A DNA stretch of 64,000 nucleotides from assembly GCA_023333565.1 (NCBI GenBank), contig JAJKFH010001454.1:45750-109749 (forward strand). The letters are read 5' to 3'. Below, piece after piece: positions 33,201-44,826 of this stretch. Made by a program: the position numbers and the translations under genes. Position 1 is the stretch's first letter; each line of letters begins with the position of its first letter. The DNA comes from Puffinus mauretanicus. Lineage: Eukaryota > Chordata > Aves > Procellariiformes > Procellariidae. Below the pieces are notes generated by a model that searched no databases, was not told the origin of the DNA, and saw only the letters and a list, made by a program, of their open reading frames with translations.

Positions 33201-34480
33201 GTTTAACCCCAGCCGGCAACTAAGCACCACACAGTTGCTCGCTCCCCCCATGGGATGGGGGAGAGAATCGGAGGAGTAAAAGTGAGAAAACTCGTGGGTC
33301 GAGATAAAAGCGGTTTAATAAGTAAAGCAAAAGCTGCATAAGCAAGCAAAGAAAAACAAGGAATTAATTCGCTACTTCCCACCGGCAGGCAGGTGTTCAG
33401 CCATCTCCAGGAAAGCAGAGTTCCATCACGCATAACGGTTACTTGGGAAGACAAACGCCATCACTCCGAACGTCCCCCATTCCTTCTTCTTCCCCCACCT
33501 TTATATACTGAGCATGACATCATATGGTATGGAATACCCTGTTGGCCAGTTGGGTTAGCTGTCCTGGCTATGCTCCCTCTCAGCTTCTTGTGCACTGGCA
33601 GAGCATGGGAAGCTGAGAAGTCCTTGACTAGAGTAAGCACTACTTAGCAACAACTCAAACATTAGTGTGTTATCAACATTACTCTCATACTAAATCCAAA
33701 ATGCAGCACGATACCAGCTACTAGCAAGAAAATTAACTCTATCCCAGCTGAAATCAGTACACTAAGGAAAGAAAAAAAAAAATTTAAAAAAGACAGGGAA
33801 AAAAAGTAGGTGTAGAAAGAATATTTTAAAAGTGATAGGCAATAGGGAAATAAAGATAAAAATTTAAAAATAGGGACAGTGAACTAAACAGATGTAGAAA
33901 GAAAATTTAAAAAGTGAGGGCACTAAAGAAAGACCAGAAATAGTTAAAAGAAAATAGAGGGAATTGAAGACAGCAAATGGGATAAAAGTAGAAAATATAA
34001 AAAGCAATGGGGTTACGGAAATAAATGAAAAAAATGAAAAATTAAAACAGATGTAGAAAGAAAATTGTAAATATGAGGGCACTGAGGAAAGACAAGAAAA
34101 GATTAAAAGGAAAGACAGCAAAATAAAGACAGCAAACATGATAAAAGTAGAAAATTTTAAAAGTGACGGGGATTAGGGAAATAAATGGAAAAAATTAATA
34201 AGAAGTGACAGCAAACTAAAACAGACATATATAAAAGAAAATCTAAAAAGTAAGGGCACTAAGGGAAGACAAGAAATCTTTAAAAAATAAATCAGTCAAC
34301 AGGATAAAGGTAGGCATAGAAAGAAAACTTAAAAAGCAATAAGCATTAGAGAAATAAAGGAAAAAAATATGAAATAGGCACAGCAAACTAAAACAGAGAT
34401 GTAGAAAGAAAATTTAAAAAGCGATGGCACTAAGGAAAGACAATAAATTATTTATAAAAAAACTGCAAAGGGAATAAAAG
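30235..34480 (+). repeat. Purine-rich satellite, arm 1
   Basis: Several dozen irregular units of ~70-100 bp built from AATTAAAAAATAGGGACAG, AACTAGATAAAAGTAGACAT and AGAAAGAAAATTTTAAAAGC. The + strand is nearly all purine. Minus-strand frames appear as Phe/Leu/Tyr-rich hydrophobic peptides but are composition artefacts. Confidence 0.9.
33194..33761 (-). mobile_element. Solo ERV-L LTR, minus strand
   Basis: Reads TGTTGTGGTTTAACCCCAGC...CCCAGCTGAAATCAGTACA, the reverse complement of the family LTR, flanked by a perfect CTAAG duplication (33189-33193, 33762-33766). CTAAG is part of the satellite unit (GCACTAAGGAAAG), confirming insertion into the array. Confidence 0.93.
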
Positions 34481-36440
34481 TATTTCTACTTTTCTCTGCC
34501 TTTCACTGTCTTTATTTTGCTGTCTTTTCTTTTAATTATTTCTTGTCTTTACTTAGTGCCGTTGCTTTTTAAATGTTCTTCCTACATCTGTTTTAGTTCT
34601 CTGGCCCTATCTTTTTTTTCTTTATTTCCCTAATTCCTATCGCTTTTCAAATGTTCTTTCTATGCCTACTTTTATTCCCTTTTCTGTTTTTAAAATATTT
34701 ATTCTTGTCTTTCCTTAGTGCTGTTGGTTTTTTAATTTTCTTTCCATATCTGTTTTAGTTTGCTGTCCCTATTTTTTAATTTTTCCCTTTATTTCCCTAA
34801 TGTCCCCTCACTTGGTAAATGTTCTGTCTATTTCTACTTTTTTCTCTTCGATGTATTTATTTTTTATTATTTCTTCTCCTTCCTTACTGCGCTCGCTTTT
34901 AAAATTTCCTTTCTATGTCTCCGTCGTTATTTATTAGTTTTTTCCTTATTTCTTAATCACCATTGCTTTTAAAAGTTTCTGTCTACTTTTATCTCGTTCA
35001 CTGTCTTTAGTGTGCTGTCTTTATTTTTTAATTATTTCTTGTCTTTCCTTAGAGGCGTTGCTTTTTATATTTTCTTTTCACATCTCTGTTTTAGTTTACT
35101 GTCCTTATTTCATAAATTTTCCCTTTATTTCCCTATACACAAAGCTTTTAAAACTTTCTTTCTGTGCCTATTTTTATCCCATTCACTGTCTTTATTTTTT
35201 TAATGATTTCTTGTCTTTCCTTATTGCCGTAGCTTTGTAGAATTTCTGTGTATGTCTACTTTGTAGTTTGCTGTCGCTATTTATTAATGCTCTTCTCTCT
35301 CCATCCTTTGGCCTTTAAAAATTTCTACTCATTCGCTGCCATTAGTTTTTAATTATTCTTTCTTGTCTTTCCTTAGTGCCATTGCTTTTTAAATTTTCTT
35401 TCTCTATGTTTTAGTTCGTTGCTCCTGTGTTCAGATTTTTCCTTATGTTTTAAATCACCGTTGCTTTGAAATTTTCTGACTGCTTTTATCCTGTTTGCTG
35501 TCTTTATTTTGCTGTCTTTAATTATTTCTTGGCTTTCTTTCATGCTGTTGCTTTTTAAATTCTCTTTTTACGTCTCTGTTTTAGTTTGCTGTCTCTATTT
35601 CATGATTTTTTTCCTTCATTTCACTAATACTCATCGCACCTTAAGTTTTCTTTCCATGCCTACTTTTATCCCATTCACTGTCTTTAATTTTTAATGATTC
35701 CTTGTCTTTCCTTAGTGCCCTCGCTTTTAAAATTTTCTTTCTACGTCTGCATTTTAGTTTGCTGTCCCTATGTCATAATTTTTTTCCTTTATTTCCCTAA
35801 TCCTCATCGCATTTTATGTTTTCTTTCTATGCCTACATTTATCCCGTTCACTGTCTTTAATTTTTAATGATTTCTTGATTTTCCTTTGTGCCCTCAGTTT
35901 TAAAATTTTCTTTCTACATCTGTTTTAGTTTTCTGTCCCTATTTTTTAGTATTGCCCTAATCCACCTTGCTTTTTTAATTTTCCTTCTATGTCCACTTTT
36001 ATTCCCTTTGCAGTTTTTTAAAAATAATTTCTTGTCTTTCCTTAGTGCCGTCGCTTTTTAAATTTTCTTTCTAGGTCTCTGTTTTAGTTTGCTGTCACTG
36101 TGTTTACATTTTTTCCTCCTTTCCTTAATCACCATTGTTTTAAAAATTTTCTGACTACTTTTATCCCCTTCGCTGCCTTTATTTTACTATCTTAAATAAT
36201 TTTTGTCTTTCCTTAGTGTTCTCACTTTCAAAATTTTTGTTCTGCATCTGTTTTAATTTGCTGTGCCTATTTCATATTTTTTCCTGTATTTCCCTAATGC
36301 TCATTGCTTTTTAAGTTTTCTTTCTATGCCTACCTTTATCCAATTCACTGTTTATATTTTTAATTCTTTCTTGTCTTTCCTTATTGCCCTTGCTTTTAAA
36401 ATTTTCTTTCTACATCTCTGTTTCAGTTTGCTGTCACTTC
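34481..36440 (-). repeat. Same satellite inverted (pyrimidine-rich on +), arm 2
   Basis: From about 34480 the + strand becomes TTTCTTTCTATGTCTACTTT, GTTTAGTTTGCTGTCCCTATT and TTTCTTGTCTTTCCTTAGTG units, the reverse complement of arm 1. The turn point GGAATAAAAGTATTTCTACTTTT (about 34474-34496) is itself near-palindromic. Confidence 0.9.
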
Positions 36441-39400
36441 AAACAAAGATGCAAACAAGGGATTGCTAAGACTCAGAGTAACTCCCCTCATTTAAGAACC
36501 CACAACAGGAAATTGAATGTCAAAATGAGTACAAAGAAAGGGGTCTTTTCAGAATCACTATTTCTTTTTCATGTCCATATTTTCCTCACCACAGGGAGGA
36601 AACACAGACTCTGCAGCCCCTGCAGTCAAATACGGTTCTGCGGGACAGAGGGGAGAAGAAAGTAGAGACACCTGAACAGAGAATTTTTAAATTCGTGAAT
36701 AATCAAGTAGAAACAGTTCCAAAGTGTACCAAATTTACAGAAATTTAAACCTGATGGAGCTGGGTAGTAGAAGTGACTATTACAGAGAACTGGAGGGGAG
36801 CACTGCAACCAAAAGGGTAAGCAACGTAGACAGCTCTAACCGCACATTTTCACGTGACTGCCTTAAACAAAACAGGCTTGGGATCCCAATTGCTCACTTC
36901 ACCCTGCAATAGTCTCGTTCCTCGCTCGAAAGCTGCTGTGCGCCTGGCTGACAGACACAATCCACACAAGGAGCAATCAGGGCTAAACGTGTACCTTCCT
37001 TGGTGAAGTTTCTTTGGAAAAAAAAAAGATTAAAAAAAAAAACCAAACAACCTGTTACTGCAATAACCAGGAAGAAAAAAATGCCTGACAGGTTGGCTAG
37101 AACTTCCTGGCTGTGGTAAAACCATCCGCCCTCGGTATCCCCATTTCCCAAGAGCCGGCAGCACAGCTTGGGCAGGGGCAAAGGCACGTACCAGACCCTG
37201 GGGCCGAGAGAAGGACACAAGCATCTGCCAAGGGAGCTGCATCCAACCAGGAGCACTCCCCACTGGCTTCTCTGACAAAGTCCCAGTGCGTGCTCTCAGA
37301 GGGAAAAAACTTCAATGTCTGGAAATCCCCATTTTTGAAAGGCTGTCAACAGAGATGGGGTTGTCCATGAGCATGAGACCCATGTGGAGGCCTGGGGACA
37401 GCAAAGGCACCTGGTCTGTCCCCACCAGAGCATGGCTGCTCCAAAGCTTGGATCCGCCTGTTGGAGAGAAGGCCACTCTACCTTCCCCTGGCCTGCGGAC
37501 ATGAAACGCTGACTTCCAGCTGTCAGGGCTTGGGCGGGGGTGATCCTCAGGGCAGCAGCAGGAGCCGCTCTGACCCTGGTTGTGGAGCTGTCCCTGGGGC
37601 TGAGCACTCGGGCCCAGGGCTGGTGAACTGAGCCATGGTGGGGCCCGTGGGTGGTGAGGTCTCCAAGTCCCTCCATCCAGGTCCATCCGCGCTGGGAGAT
37701 ATCTGCTCCTGCTCCTGCAGCTCCCCTGGCCCTAGCCCCGGCCCTGGCCCTGGCCCCCGCTTGCCCTGGCTGCCCCGGCCTGTCTCTCACCCATTTCTCC
37801 TCAGGCCCCTCGGCCTCTACCCCCTCCGGCCCCGTCCTAGGCTGGCTGTGACTGCCAAGCCTCCTCTGACTCCGTTGATTGGCTCAGCCATGGCCAATGG
37901 TGCGGCTGTTGCCAGGCTGGCAGGGGCAGCCCAGGCCTCTCCTAACAGAGCCACCCTGCGCCTGCTGCCCCCGTGCACCACAGCTGCTCCTCAGCCAACA
38001 CTGGGCCTGCGGAGGGACGGCCTTCAGGAAGGGCCATTGCACCTGGAGCTGCTCTCTCAGCAGCGCAAGGTGTGTGCACAGCTCTGCCATCCCTAAATAC
38101 TCTCATGGGGTCTGGGCCTGCTCAGGCAGGGAGGAGAGGGAAGGCGGGGGAGGGGAGGGGAGGGCAGGGGAGGGACGGGGAAGGAAGGGGAGGGGACAGG
38201 ACAGGAGGGGAGCTGCCATGGGTTTGCTGTGGATCGGCAAGTCTTTCCCAAAATGTGGGTCTGTCTGTGCTCCAGCCACAGCCCTGGGCAGGAGGAGCTG
38301 CGTGACAGAAGCCGCTCGCATCGGCCAGGCCAGCATCTGGCAGGAGACAGAGCTCTGCCCCCGGTCACACTGCCCGTGCTGAGCCCAGCACCCAGGGCCT
38401 TCCTCAGGCCTCACCTTCCCCCAAGCGATGAGGAGGAGAGACGCCCTGTCCTGGCATGGCCAGGGCATCCTCCTGTGGCTAGAAAGAAGGACGGAGCCCT
38501 GTCACTCTCCCCATTGGGGCTGACCACTGTCCTTACCTTCTGTCCCTGGGGCTCCCCAGCACTGGCAGGCCCCGCAGGGCTTCAGGGCCAAACAAATGCC
38601 AGGGCGCCAGGGGCTCCTGGGGCTCCAGGCAGCTTTGGGTATCTCCAAAGCTGAGGTGCGGCTGCCCTTTGCTTCTGCAGATGCATTTGTTTGTTAACCT
38701 CTTAGTGGTCAAAACTGTTTCTCTTCATGGCACGTGGACTGGACAGAAGCCACTTCCCTGTTAGTCTGGGAGGACTTCAGGGAAACGAGGAAGTCACAGC
38801 ATGCACACAGGTATGAGGAAAGTGAAAAGCAGCCGTGTCAAGGTTTTTCTGCTGTATCAGATCTGAACTCAGACATTTGTGTGCATTCCAGCACCAAAGT
38901 CAGGTTTTTTTCCTCCAAGCTGCACAGCTTTTTACCAGTAAAAGTGAGTTAGGCTGAACTGGCCTTTGGGATAAATCAGCTCCTTTCTTTTTTAATGGTG
39001 TGACTACACTTTCCCTTTTTTCCAGCAATTTCTTTCTCTCCCCTTCTCCCCCAGTTCCATCCTCTTTCAAAGGTAATTATGATTTGACTTTCTGGAGAGA
39101 TCATTGAGTAGGTAGGCACAGGATCTAAGTATAGGCTGGTGTATCCCTCCAGAGCTGTAGGCTGAGCTATTGTACCTTTAGAGGCCAGACAGATATGGGC
39201 TATGGGTAGAGCTACTGTTTGCCAGTTACTATTTCTTTTGGGGTCCTGTGACAGTGATGGTACAGTTGTCAGCCTGCAGCTCTGCCACTGAAAGAGTTTT
39301 GATGGCGGATGCTGTTCTGTGTGTTTAATTTTCAATAATAATTTTGTTGAGCTAGAATTATTTCTATGCAATTAGGTGATGGGATCTTCTTCGCTGGTCT

Positions 39401-39523
39401 TCTGTTTCTGGAGCGCATCCTGACAGCCTCTGTCATCCAGAGCTTTCCCGTCTGTTCCGGAGAGGAGTGATGGCCACAATGTGGAAGAACTTCTGTGAGT
39501 AATGGCTTCACCAGTGTCATGAA
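36441..39523. other. Unassigned region with GC-rich, promoter-like core
   Basis: No gene recognised. 37500-38650 is GC-rich with G-runs (38130-38210) and paired CCAAT elements (ATTGGCTC near 37877 and GGCCAATGG near 37892), traits of a CpG-island promoter. Long frames (for example 37635-38096) are Pro/Ala/Gly-rich, as GC-rich DNA gives by chance. 38650-39523 shows nothing specific. Confidence 0.35.
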
Positions 39524-42113
39524 TGAGTGGTTTAGAGGCTGCTTAAAGAATCACTGTCAAAGGTATTAGCAAAAAGTGGTTTTAATAGGAATTTATAAAA
39601 GTGTGACTTAACAGAGTTCGATGGTAAGGTTCACTCTATCACTTACTACATGGATGAAACATACAAAAGAAAAATCAAGTTAGAATTGAGCTAGAATGAT
39701 TTATACAGAAACCAAAGACATAAAAGAGTAAGGGAGACCCTCCCGTTGAGTCCTGAGGTTCAGAGAACAACCCCTTGCTTTCTAAACTCCTGATGGAGCT
39801 TAGGTATGGCTGGATCCACTCCTGGTCCCAGACTTGGTCAACGGATTATGTCTAAGGGATTCATAGAATCATAGAATCATAGAATCAGTAAGGTTGGAAA
39901 AGACCTCTAAGATCATCGAGTCCAACCGTCAGTCCAACACACCATGCCCACTACACCATGTCCCTAAGGGCCTCATCTACACGTCTTTTAAATACCTCCA
40001 GGGATGGGGACTCCACCACTTCCCCGGGCAGCCTGTTCCAAGGACTGACCACTCTTTCAGTAAAGAAATTTCTCCTAATATCCAATCTAAACCTCCCTTG
40101 GCACAACTTGAGGCCATTTCTCTCATTCTATCGCTGTTACTTGGGAGAAAGAGACTAACTCCCACCTCAAGCAACTCCTTTCAGGTAGTTGTAGATGTAT
40201 GAGGCTCTCTGCAAAACAGCCTCCTCTTCTCCAGATTCAAACAGTCCCAGTTCCCTCAGCCGCTCCTCATAAGACTTGTGCTCCAGGCCCTTCACCAGCT
40301 TCGTTGCCCTTCTCTGGACACGCTCCAGCACCCCAATGTCCTTCTTGTAGTGAGGGGCCCAAAACTGAACACAGTATTCGAGGTGCGGCCTCACCAGTGC
40401 CGAGTACAGGGGCACCATCACCTCCCTACTCCTGCTGGCCACACTATTTCTGATACAGGCCAGGATGCTGTTGGCCTTCTTGGCCACCTGGGCACACTGC
40501 CGGCTCATGTTCAGCCTACCTGGGTCAATCAGCACCCCTCAGGTCCTTTTCTCTCCGAAGCTTTCCAAGCCACTCTTTCCTCAAGTCTGTAGCTGTATTG
40601 GGGTTGTTGTATGGGAAGTGTAGACCCCAAATTTGGCCTTGTTGAATTTTCATACTGGCCTCGCCCATCTATCCACAGCTCTGGGTTCAGGTCCCTTCAG
40701 AGCTCTTTGACTTTCCTCCAGCAGATCTACACCCCACCCAACTTTGGTGTCATCTGCAACTTACTGAGGGGAGCACCTGACTTCGATCACAAGCCAATAA
40801 AGATATTGAACAAGACCGCCCCAGTACTGAGCCCTGGGGAACAATTTACATCAGACCGGCCGCCAACTGGATTTAGTCCTGCTCACCACAACTCTCTGGG
40901 CTCGTCAAGCCCAGCCAGTTTTTTACCCAGCGAAGAGTGTACCTGTCTAGGCCGTGAGCCGCCAGCTTCTCCAGGAGAATGCCGTGGGAGACAGTGTCAA
41001 AGGCTTTACTGAAGTCCAGGTAGACCACATCCACAGCCTTTCCCTCATCCATGAGGCGGGTCACCTGGTCATAGAAGGAGATCAGGTTGGTCAAGCAGGA
41101 CCTGCCTTCCATGAACCTGTGCTGGCTGAGCCTGATCCCCTGGTTGTCCCCGACATGGCTCGTGAGTGCCCTCAAGACGAACTGCACCATAATCTTCCCC
41201 GGCACTGAGGTCAGGCTGACCGGCCTGTAGTTCCCCAGATCCTCCTCCTGCCCCTTCTTGTAGATGGGCGTCACACTGGCAAGCCTCCAGTCATCCGGGA
41301 CTTCCCCAGTTAACCAGGACTGCTGGTAAATGATGGAGAGTGGCTCGGCAAGCTCTCACCAGCTCCCTCTAGTACCCTCGGGTGGATCCCATCCGCCCCA
41401 TAGACTTGTGAGCGTCCAGGTGGCGTAGCAGGTCATTAACTTCTTCCTCATGGATTATGGGGGGTTTATCCTGCTCGTCGTCCCTGTCTTCCAGCTCAGG
41501 GGGCTGAGTACCCTGAGGATAACCGCTCTGACTACTAAAGACTGAGGCAAAGAAGGCGTTGAGTACCTCAGCCTTATCCTCATCCTTGGTGGCAACGTTC
41601 CCCCCCGCATCCAATAGAGGATGGAGATTCTCCTTGGCACTGTGCCTAGCAGCAGTCTAAGGCTCATTCACAGTTTTAAGGTGGATCACAAGATTTTAGC
41701 AACACTTAATCATTGACTAATTTAACATTTACAAAGTGAGTTAATAGAATTTACTACAATCACAACAATGACTTAATTAAGATTATACTTACTATTGGTA
41801 ACCTAAACCAATTCACACACACACAGACAGACACAAATATATATAAATGTACAAAAGGTATACCTGTTAAAAATTCCCCTCGAGTCCAGTGAAATATTCA
41901 CGTCAAATGTCTCGGCATTTCTCAACGGGTGAGGGGTTGAGCCTCGAGGAGTGTTTCAGCCCAGGTCCCGTCGTCAGCTCAAGAATTCGTGAGCTCTGAG
42001 TGGCATCCCACTCAGAGGGAGAGGCTGGTTGTAGCCCGCTGTGGTCTGGGAGAGCTCAAAGGGTCTCACTTAGGACCGCTGTTCATAGGTTCACAAGATG
42101 ATTTGGATTTTTT
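39524..42113 (-). repeat. LTR-like repeat, copy 1, split by CR1
   Basis: TGAGTGGTTTAGAGGC onward matches the repeat at 43275, first over 39524-39860 and, after the CR1, over 41648-42113 (shared AGCAGCAGTCTAAGG, TTCTCAACGGG, GAGAGCTCAAAGGGTCTCAC). On the minus strand the sequence after TCATCTTG has a CTATGAAC box where copy 2 has CTATAAATGG, which suggests an LTR. Right end cut by an ERV-L LTR piece. Confidence 0.6.
39861..41647 (-). mobile_element. CR1 LINE, minus strand, 3' half with RT
   Basis: Starts with the CR1 3' microsatellite (TCATAGAATCATAGAATC) and runs ~1.8 kb. The minus-strand frame at 40873-41274 carries LINE RT motifs: TPIYKKGQEEDLGNYRPVSL and VVYLDFSKAFDTVSH. The catalytic FADD region and the rest are split by stops and gaps around 40530-40870. 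5'-truncated, as is usual for CR1. It inserted into the LTR-like repeat, whose uninterrupted form is at 43275. Confidence 0.92.
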
Positions 42114-42900
42114 GCATTACGTCCTTGGTTTTGTTTTTCTTAATTGTTTTTTTTTCCCCATTTTTGTTAAACTGTCTTTATCTCAACTCACAAGTTTTTG
42201 CACTTTTACTCTTCCGATTCTCTCCCCAGCCCACTGCAGGTTGGGAAGTGATTGAGCGGCTGTGTGGTGCTTAGCTTCGTACCACAGTTAAACCTAATGT
42301 GGCGCTCAAAGGGTTTGGAGTAACAAAAGATTTGACCAGAGCATATTAGAGGGAACATATAATTCTCACATCTGTTAACAGTTGCTGGTTGTGTTGTTGA
42401 CTTATCTGTTCCCGACATTGGTTTATCTGATCCATGCCATGCTCTCTTTTTTGCTGTGCTGTGTAGCACTTGGTGCTGTTTTACCTGGGAGAATTATGAT
42501 GGAAGCAGTGGCCTTGAGCCTTATTTGGTATGTGGGCCCTGCATTGATGCCTTTCCTATATTTTGAGAACCATCTTATGGAGACAATTAACAATTACACT
42601 TTTTCCTTTTTCTCCTCTGAGAGCCAATTGGTGGAAGAAACGCAGAATGGCACCTTCCCCTTTTTCTCCTGTGGAGTAGATGTTTTCTTTCTTGTTACAG
42701 TAACTCTTCAGTATCTTGAACATCCTTGGGTAACCAAAATAGTCCTATTGGTACTTCTCAAGAATACTGTTTCTGCCTTTTCAAAGGTTAACCAACTATT
42801 TAGAAATATCGAAACAGGGATATGACTCAAGGTAGCGTGGTTATGGGTGGCAAGGCATCTGGGGCTTTTCCTGTCACCCTTGCCTTTTTAAACAGGTTTC
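42114..42900 (+). mobile_element. ERV-L fragment: LTR 3' part plus leader
   Basis: 42114-42298 holds the U5-side part of an ERV-L LTR (GTTAAACTGTCTTTATCTCA...GGTGCTTAGC...CAGTTAAACC). A degenerate TGGCGCTCAAAGGG at 42300 sits at the PBS position, then leader sequence follows. It ends without gag or pol. The right boundary is not clear. Confidence 0.7.
42382..42825 (+). CDS. ERV-L leader membrane-type open frame, second copy
   Basis: 147 codons open. The first codon is TTG, and internal ATGs lie downstream (about 42439), so the true start is unclear. Several hydrophobic segments, then a block sharing METINNYTF and the following (S/T)SE with the 3942-4772 frame, and a shared V.QLFRN near the end. 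The N-Y-T glycosylation sequon is kept. Unlike the first copy it stops straight after the VNQLFRNIE block, with no Thr-rich repeat or gag. Function unknown. Confidence 0.5.
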   Translation: MLVVLLTYLFPTLVYLIHAMLSFLLCCVALGAVLPGRIMMEAVALSLIWYVGPALMPFLYFENHLMETINNYTFSFFSSESQLVEETQNGTFPFFSCGVDVFFLVTVTLQYLEHPWVTKIVLLVLLKNTVSAFSKVNQLFRNIETGI

Positions 42901-43274
42901 TCCTACCCTTTATCTGGGGAAAGATAGGGAGCAGTAGTACGGCTGACCATACGTGGGTGGTGAGGAACAAGAGCGAGAGAGAGGGCTAGGGTTTTAGAGT
43001 GTCTCTGGTTTTAATGTAACCTAAAATCAGAAGCGTCTTCAATCATGAGTCTGCACCAGGGCCTGCAAAAGAGCTGTAGCCATCACTCAGGGAGCAACAG
43101 TAGCCCTCAGTGCGAGCCGGTGGTGAGAGCACTGCCTGCGCTGGGCAACTCCATGCTCAATAACTTTCCTCCTGTAAGGTCTGCCCTGCAGGAGAAACAA
43201 TGTCTTCTGCCTTCCCTTGCCCAAGCTCCCTCCTCCTGCAGGGGAAGTGATGTTAGGTGTGACCTTGTAGCACA
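42901..43274. other. Short unassigned spacer
   Basis: No gene or known repeat recognised between the ERV-L fragment and the second LTR-like copy. Confidence 0.4.
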
Positions 43275-44360
43275 TGAGTGGTTTAGAGGCCGCTCAAAGA
43301 ATCACTGTTGACGGTATGAACAGAAAGTGACTTTAATAGGAATTTATAAAAGCACAACTTAGCAGAGTTCGATGGCAAGGTTCACTCTATCACTTACTAC
43401 ATGGATGAAGCATACAAAGGAAAAGAGCATGGGAAACTGAGGAGTCCTTGGCTGGTGTAAACACTACTTAGCAAAACACAGCACTATACCAGCTATTAGC
43501 AAGAAAATTAACTCTATCCCAGCCGAAACCAGGGTATCGTGTTAGAATTGAGTTGGGATGATTTATACAGAGCCCCAGAACGAAAAAGGTTAAGGAAGAC
43601 CCTCCCATTGAGTCACGAGGTTCAGAGTAGACCCGGCTAGATCTACCCCTAGTCCCAGACTTGGTCAACGGTATATGTCTAAGGGATTATATGTGTTTAG
43701 CAGCAGTCTAAGGTTCATTCACAATCTTAAGATAGATCATAAGATTTTAGCAGACTATATTTGCTAGCAGGTACTTTTATCAATTCACACATGCACGCAC
43801 ACAGATGCAAAGATGGATAAATATACAAAGATATAACTGTTAAAAAATGCCCCTTGAGTTCAGTGAAATACTCATGTAAAATGTCTTGGCATTTCTCAAC
43901 GGGCGAAGGGTTGAGCATCGAGGAGTATTGCAGCCCAGGTCCCGTTCCAGCCAGCAACGGTCCTCCGAATATTGCAAACTCGAGAGTTTGCAAACTCTGA
44001 GGAGCATTCACCTCAGAGGGAGATTCTGGGCACAGCCTGCTGCAGTCCAGGAGAGCTCAAAGGGTCTCACTTAGGACCACCATTTATAGGTGCGCAAGAT
44101 GATTGACTTTAGTCATCTGTAAATTTCCATCCTGGCCACAGTCCAAGGTGGTAGTGACTAAAATTGTGAAGGTTTCAGTGTTGTTACAACTGAGCTACAA
44201 CTCAGATAAGATGGCGCCTGGGCCAGGCAGTGGGAGTACGTTCCCAGCCTCAGCCATGCAAAGTTTCTGATAAGGTCAAGGAGCGCTCAACCGCCAGACT
44301 CAGTACACCAAGGCCAAGGTTTCATGGCAATTTCTGAGATCAACGAGCAGCCCAGGAGAA
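43275..44360 (-). repeat. LTR-like repeat, copy 2
   Basis: Matches copy 1 over 43275-43433 and 43536-44110, and extends a further ~250 bp. On the minus strand a CTATAAATGG box lies near 44092. It is interrupted by an ERV-L LTR scrap. Extent on the right is approximate. Confidence 0.6.
43434..43535 (-). mobile_element. ERV-L LTR scrap, internally deleted
   Basis: Reverse complement of the first ~170 bp of the family LTR with internal deletions (GAGCATGGGAAACTGAGGAG...CCCAGCCGAAACCAGGGTA). It lies inside copy 2 of the LTR-like repeat; the matching place in copy 1 is uninterrupted. Confidence 0.75.
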
Positions 44361-44547
44361 GTGTGGGGGGGGAATGCACCACCACAGACCTTAAAGTCTC
44401 AAAGGAATTAAGAGTCAGTAAGTTCTGAGCAGGGAAGTGGTTGACGAAAGACTTCAGAGAATCCTCTCAAGAGAGAGAGGCTAAATCTCCCCTGGAAGAC
44501 ACTTGAGAATCAACCGGATTCCCCTCAGAACAACCTGCTTTTTTCAG

Positions 44548-44826
44548 ACCATTGGAGGACAATTTGGCATATTTGTCATCGACAATGCCCATTTCATCGA
44601 CCCTGCCTCCTGGAGTATCATGTCACCCATGCTCTGAAACTTGACCCTCTTCATGGTCATGAGCTCTGGGCTACGCAAGAACAGAGAGCTTTTGCAAAGC
44701 TGCAGCAGACAACACAACATCCCAGGAAATCACCTATCTTCGTCTGGATGAGCTGAAACCTTCAGCTGTGGTGCAGAAAGTCTGCAAGGACCTTGGAGTG
44801 GTCAGCATCTCCAGGGATCTAGCGAG
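44548..44826 (+). pseudogene. ADCY10: ADCY10-like (soluble adenylyl cyclase) exon block 1
   Basis: Preceded by CTTTTTTCAG and followed by GTAAGT. The first frame reads GIFVIDNAHFIDPASWSIM, the Walker-B-like segment of the NTPase (AAA/NACHT-type) module known in soluble adenylyl cyclase, then TGA at about 44632. A frameshift near 44700 is needed to reach the rest (EITYLRLDELKPSAVVQKVC, LGVVSISRDLA). Family resemblance is judged from memory. ADCY10-like copies are common in bird genomes. With one stop and one shift it is non-functional. Confidence 0.7.

Noticed and set aside
37635..38096. 153-codon Pro/Ala-rich frame in the GC-rich block
   Set aside because: Low stop frequency is expected in GC-rich DNA; several frames overlap on both strands and no domain is recognisable.
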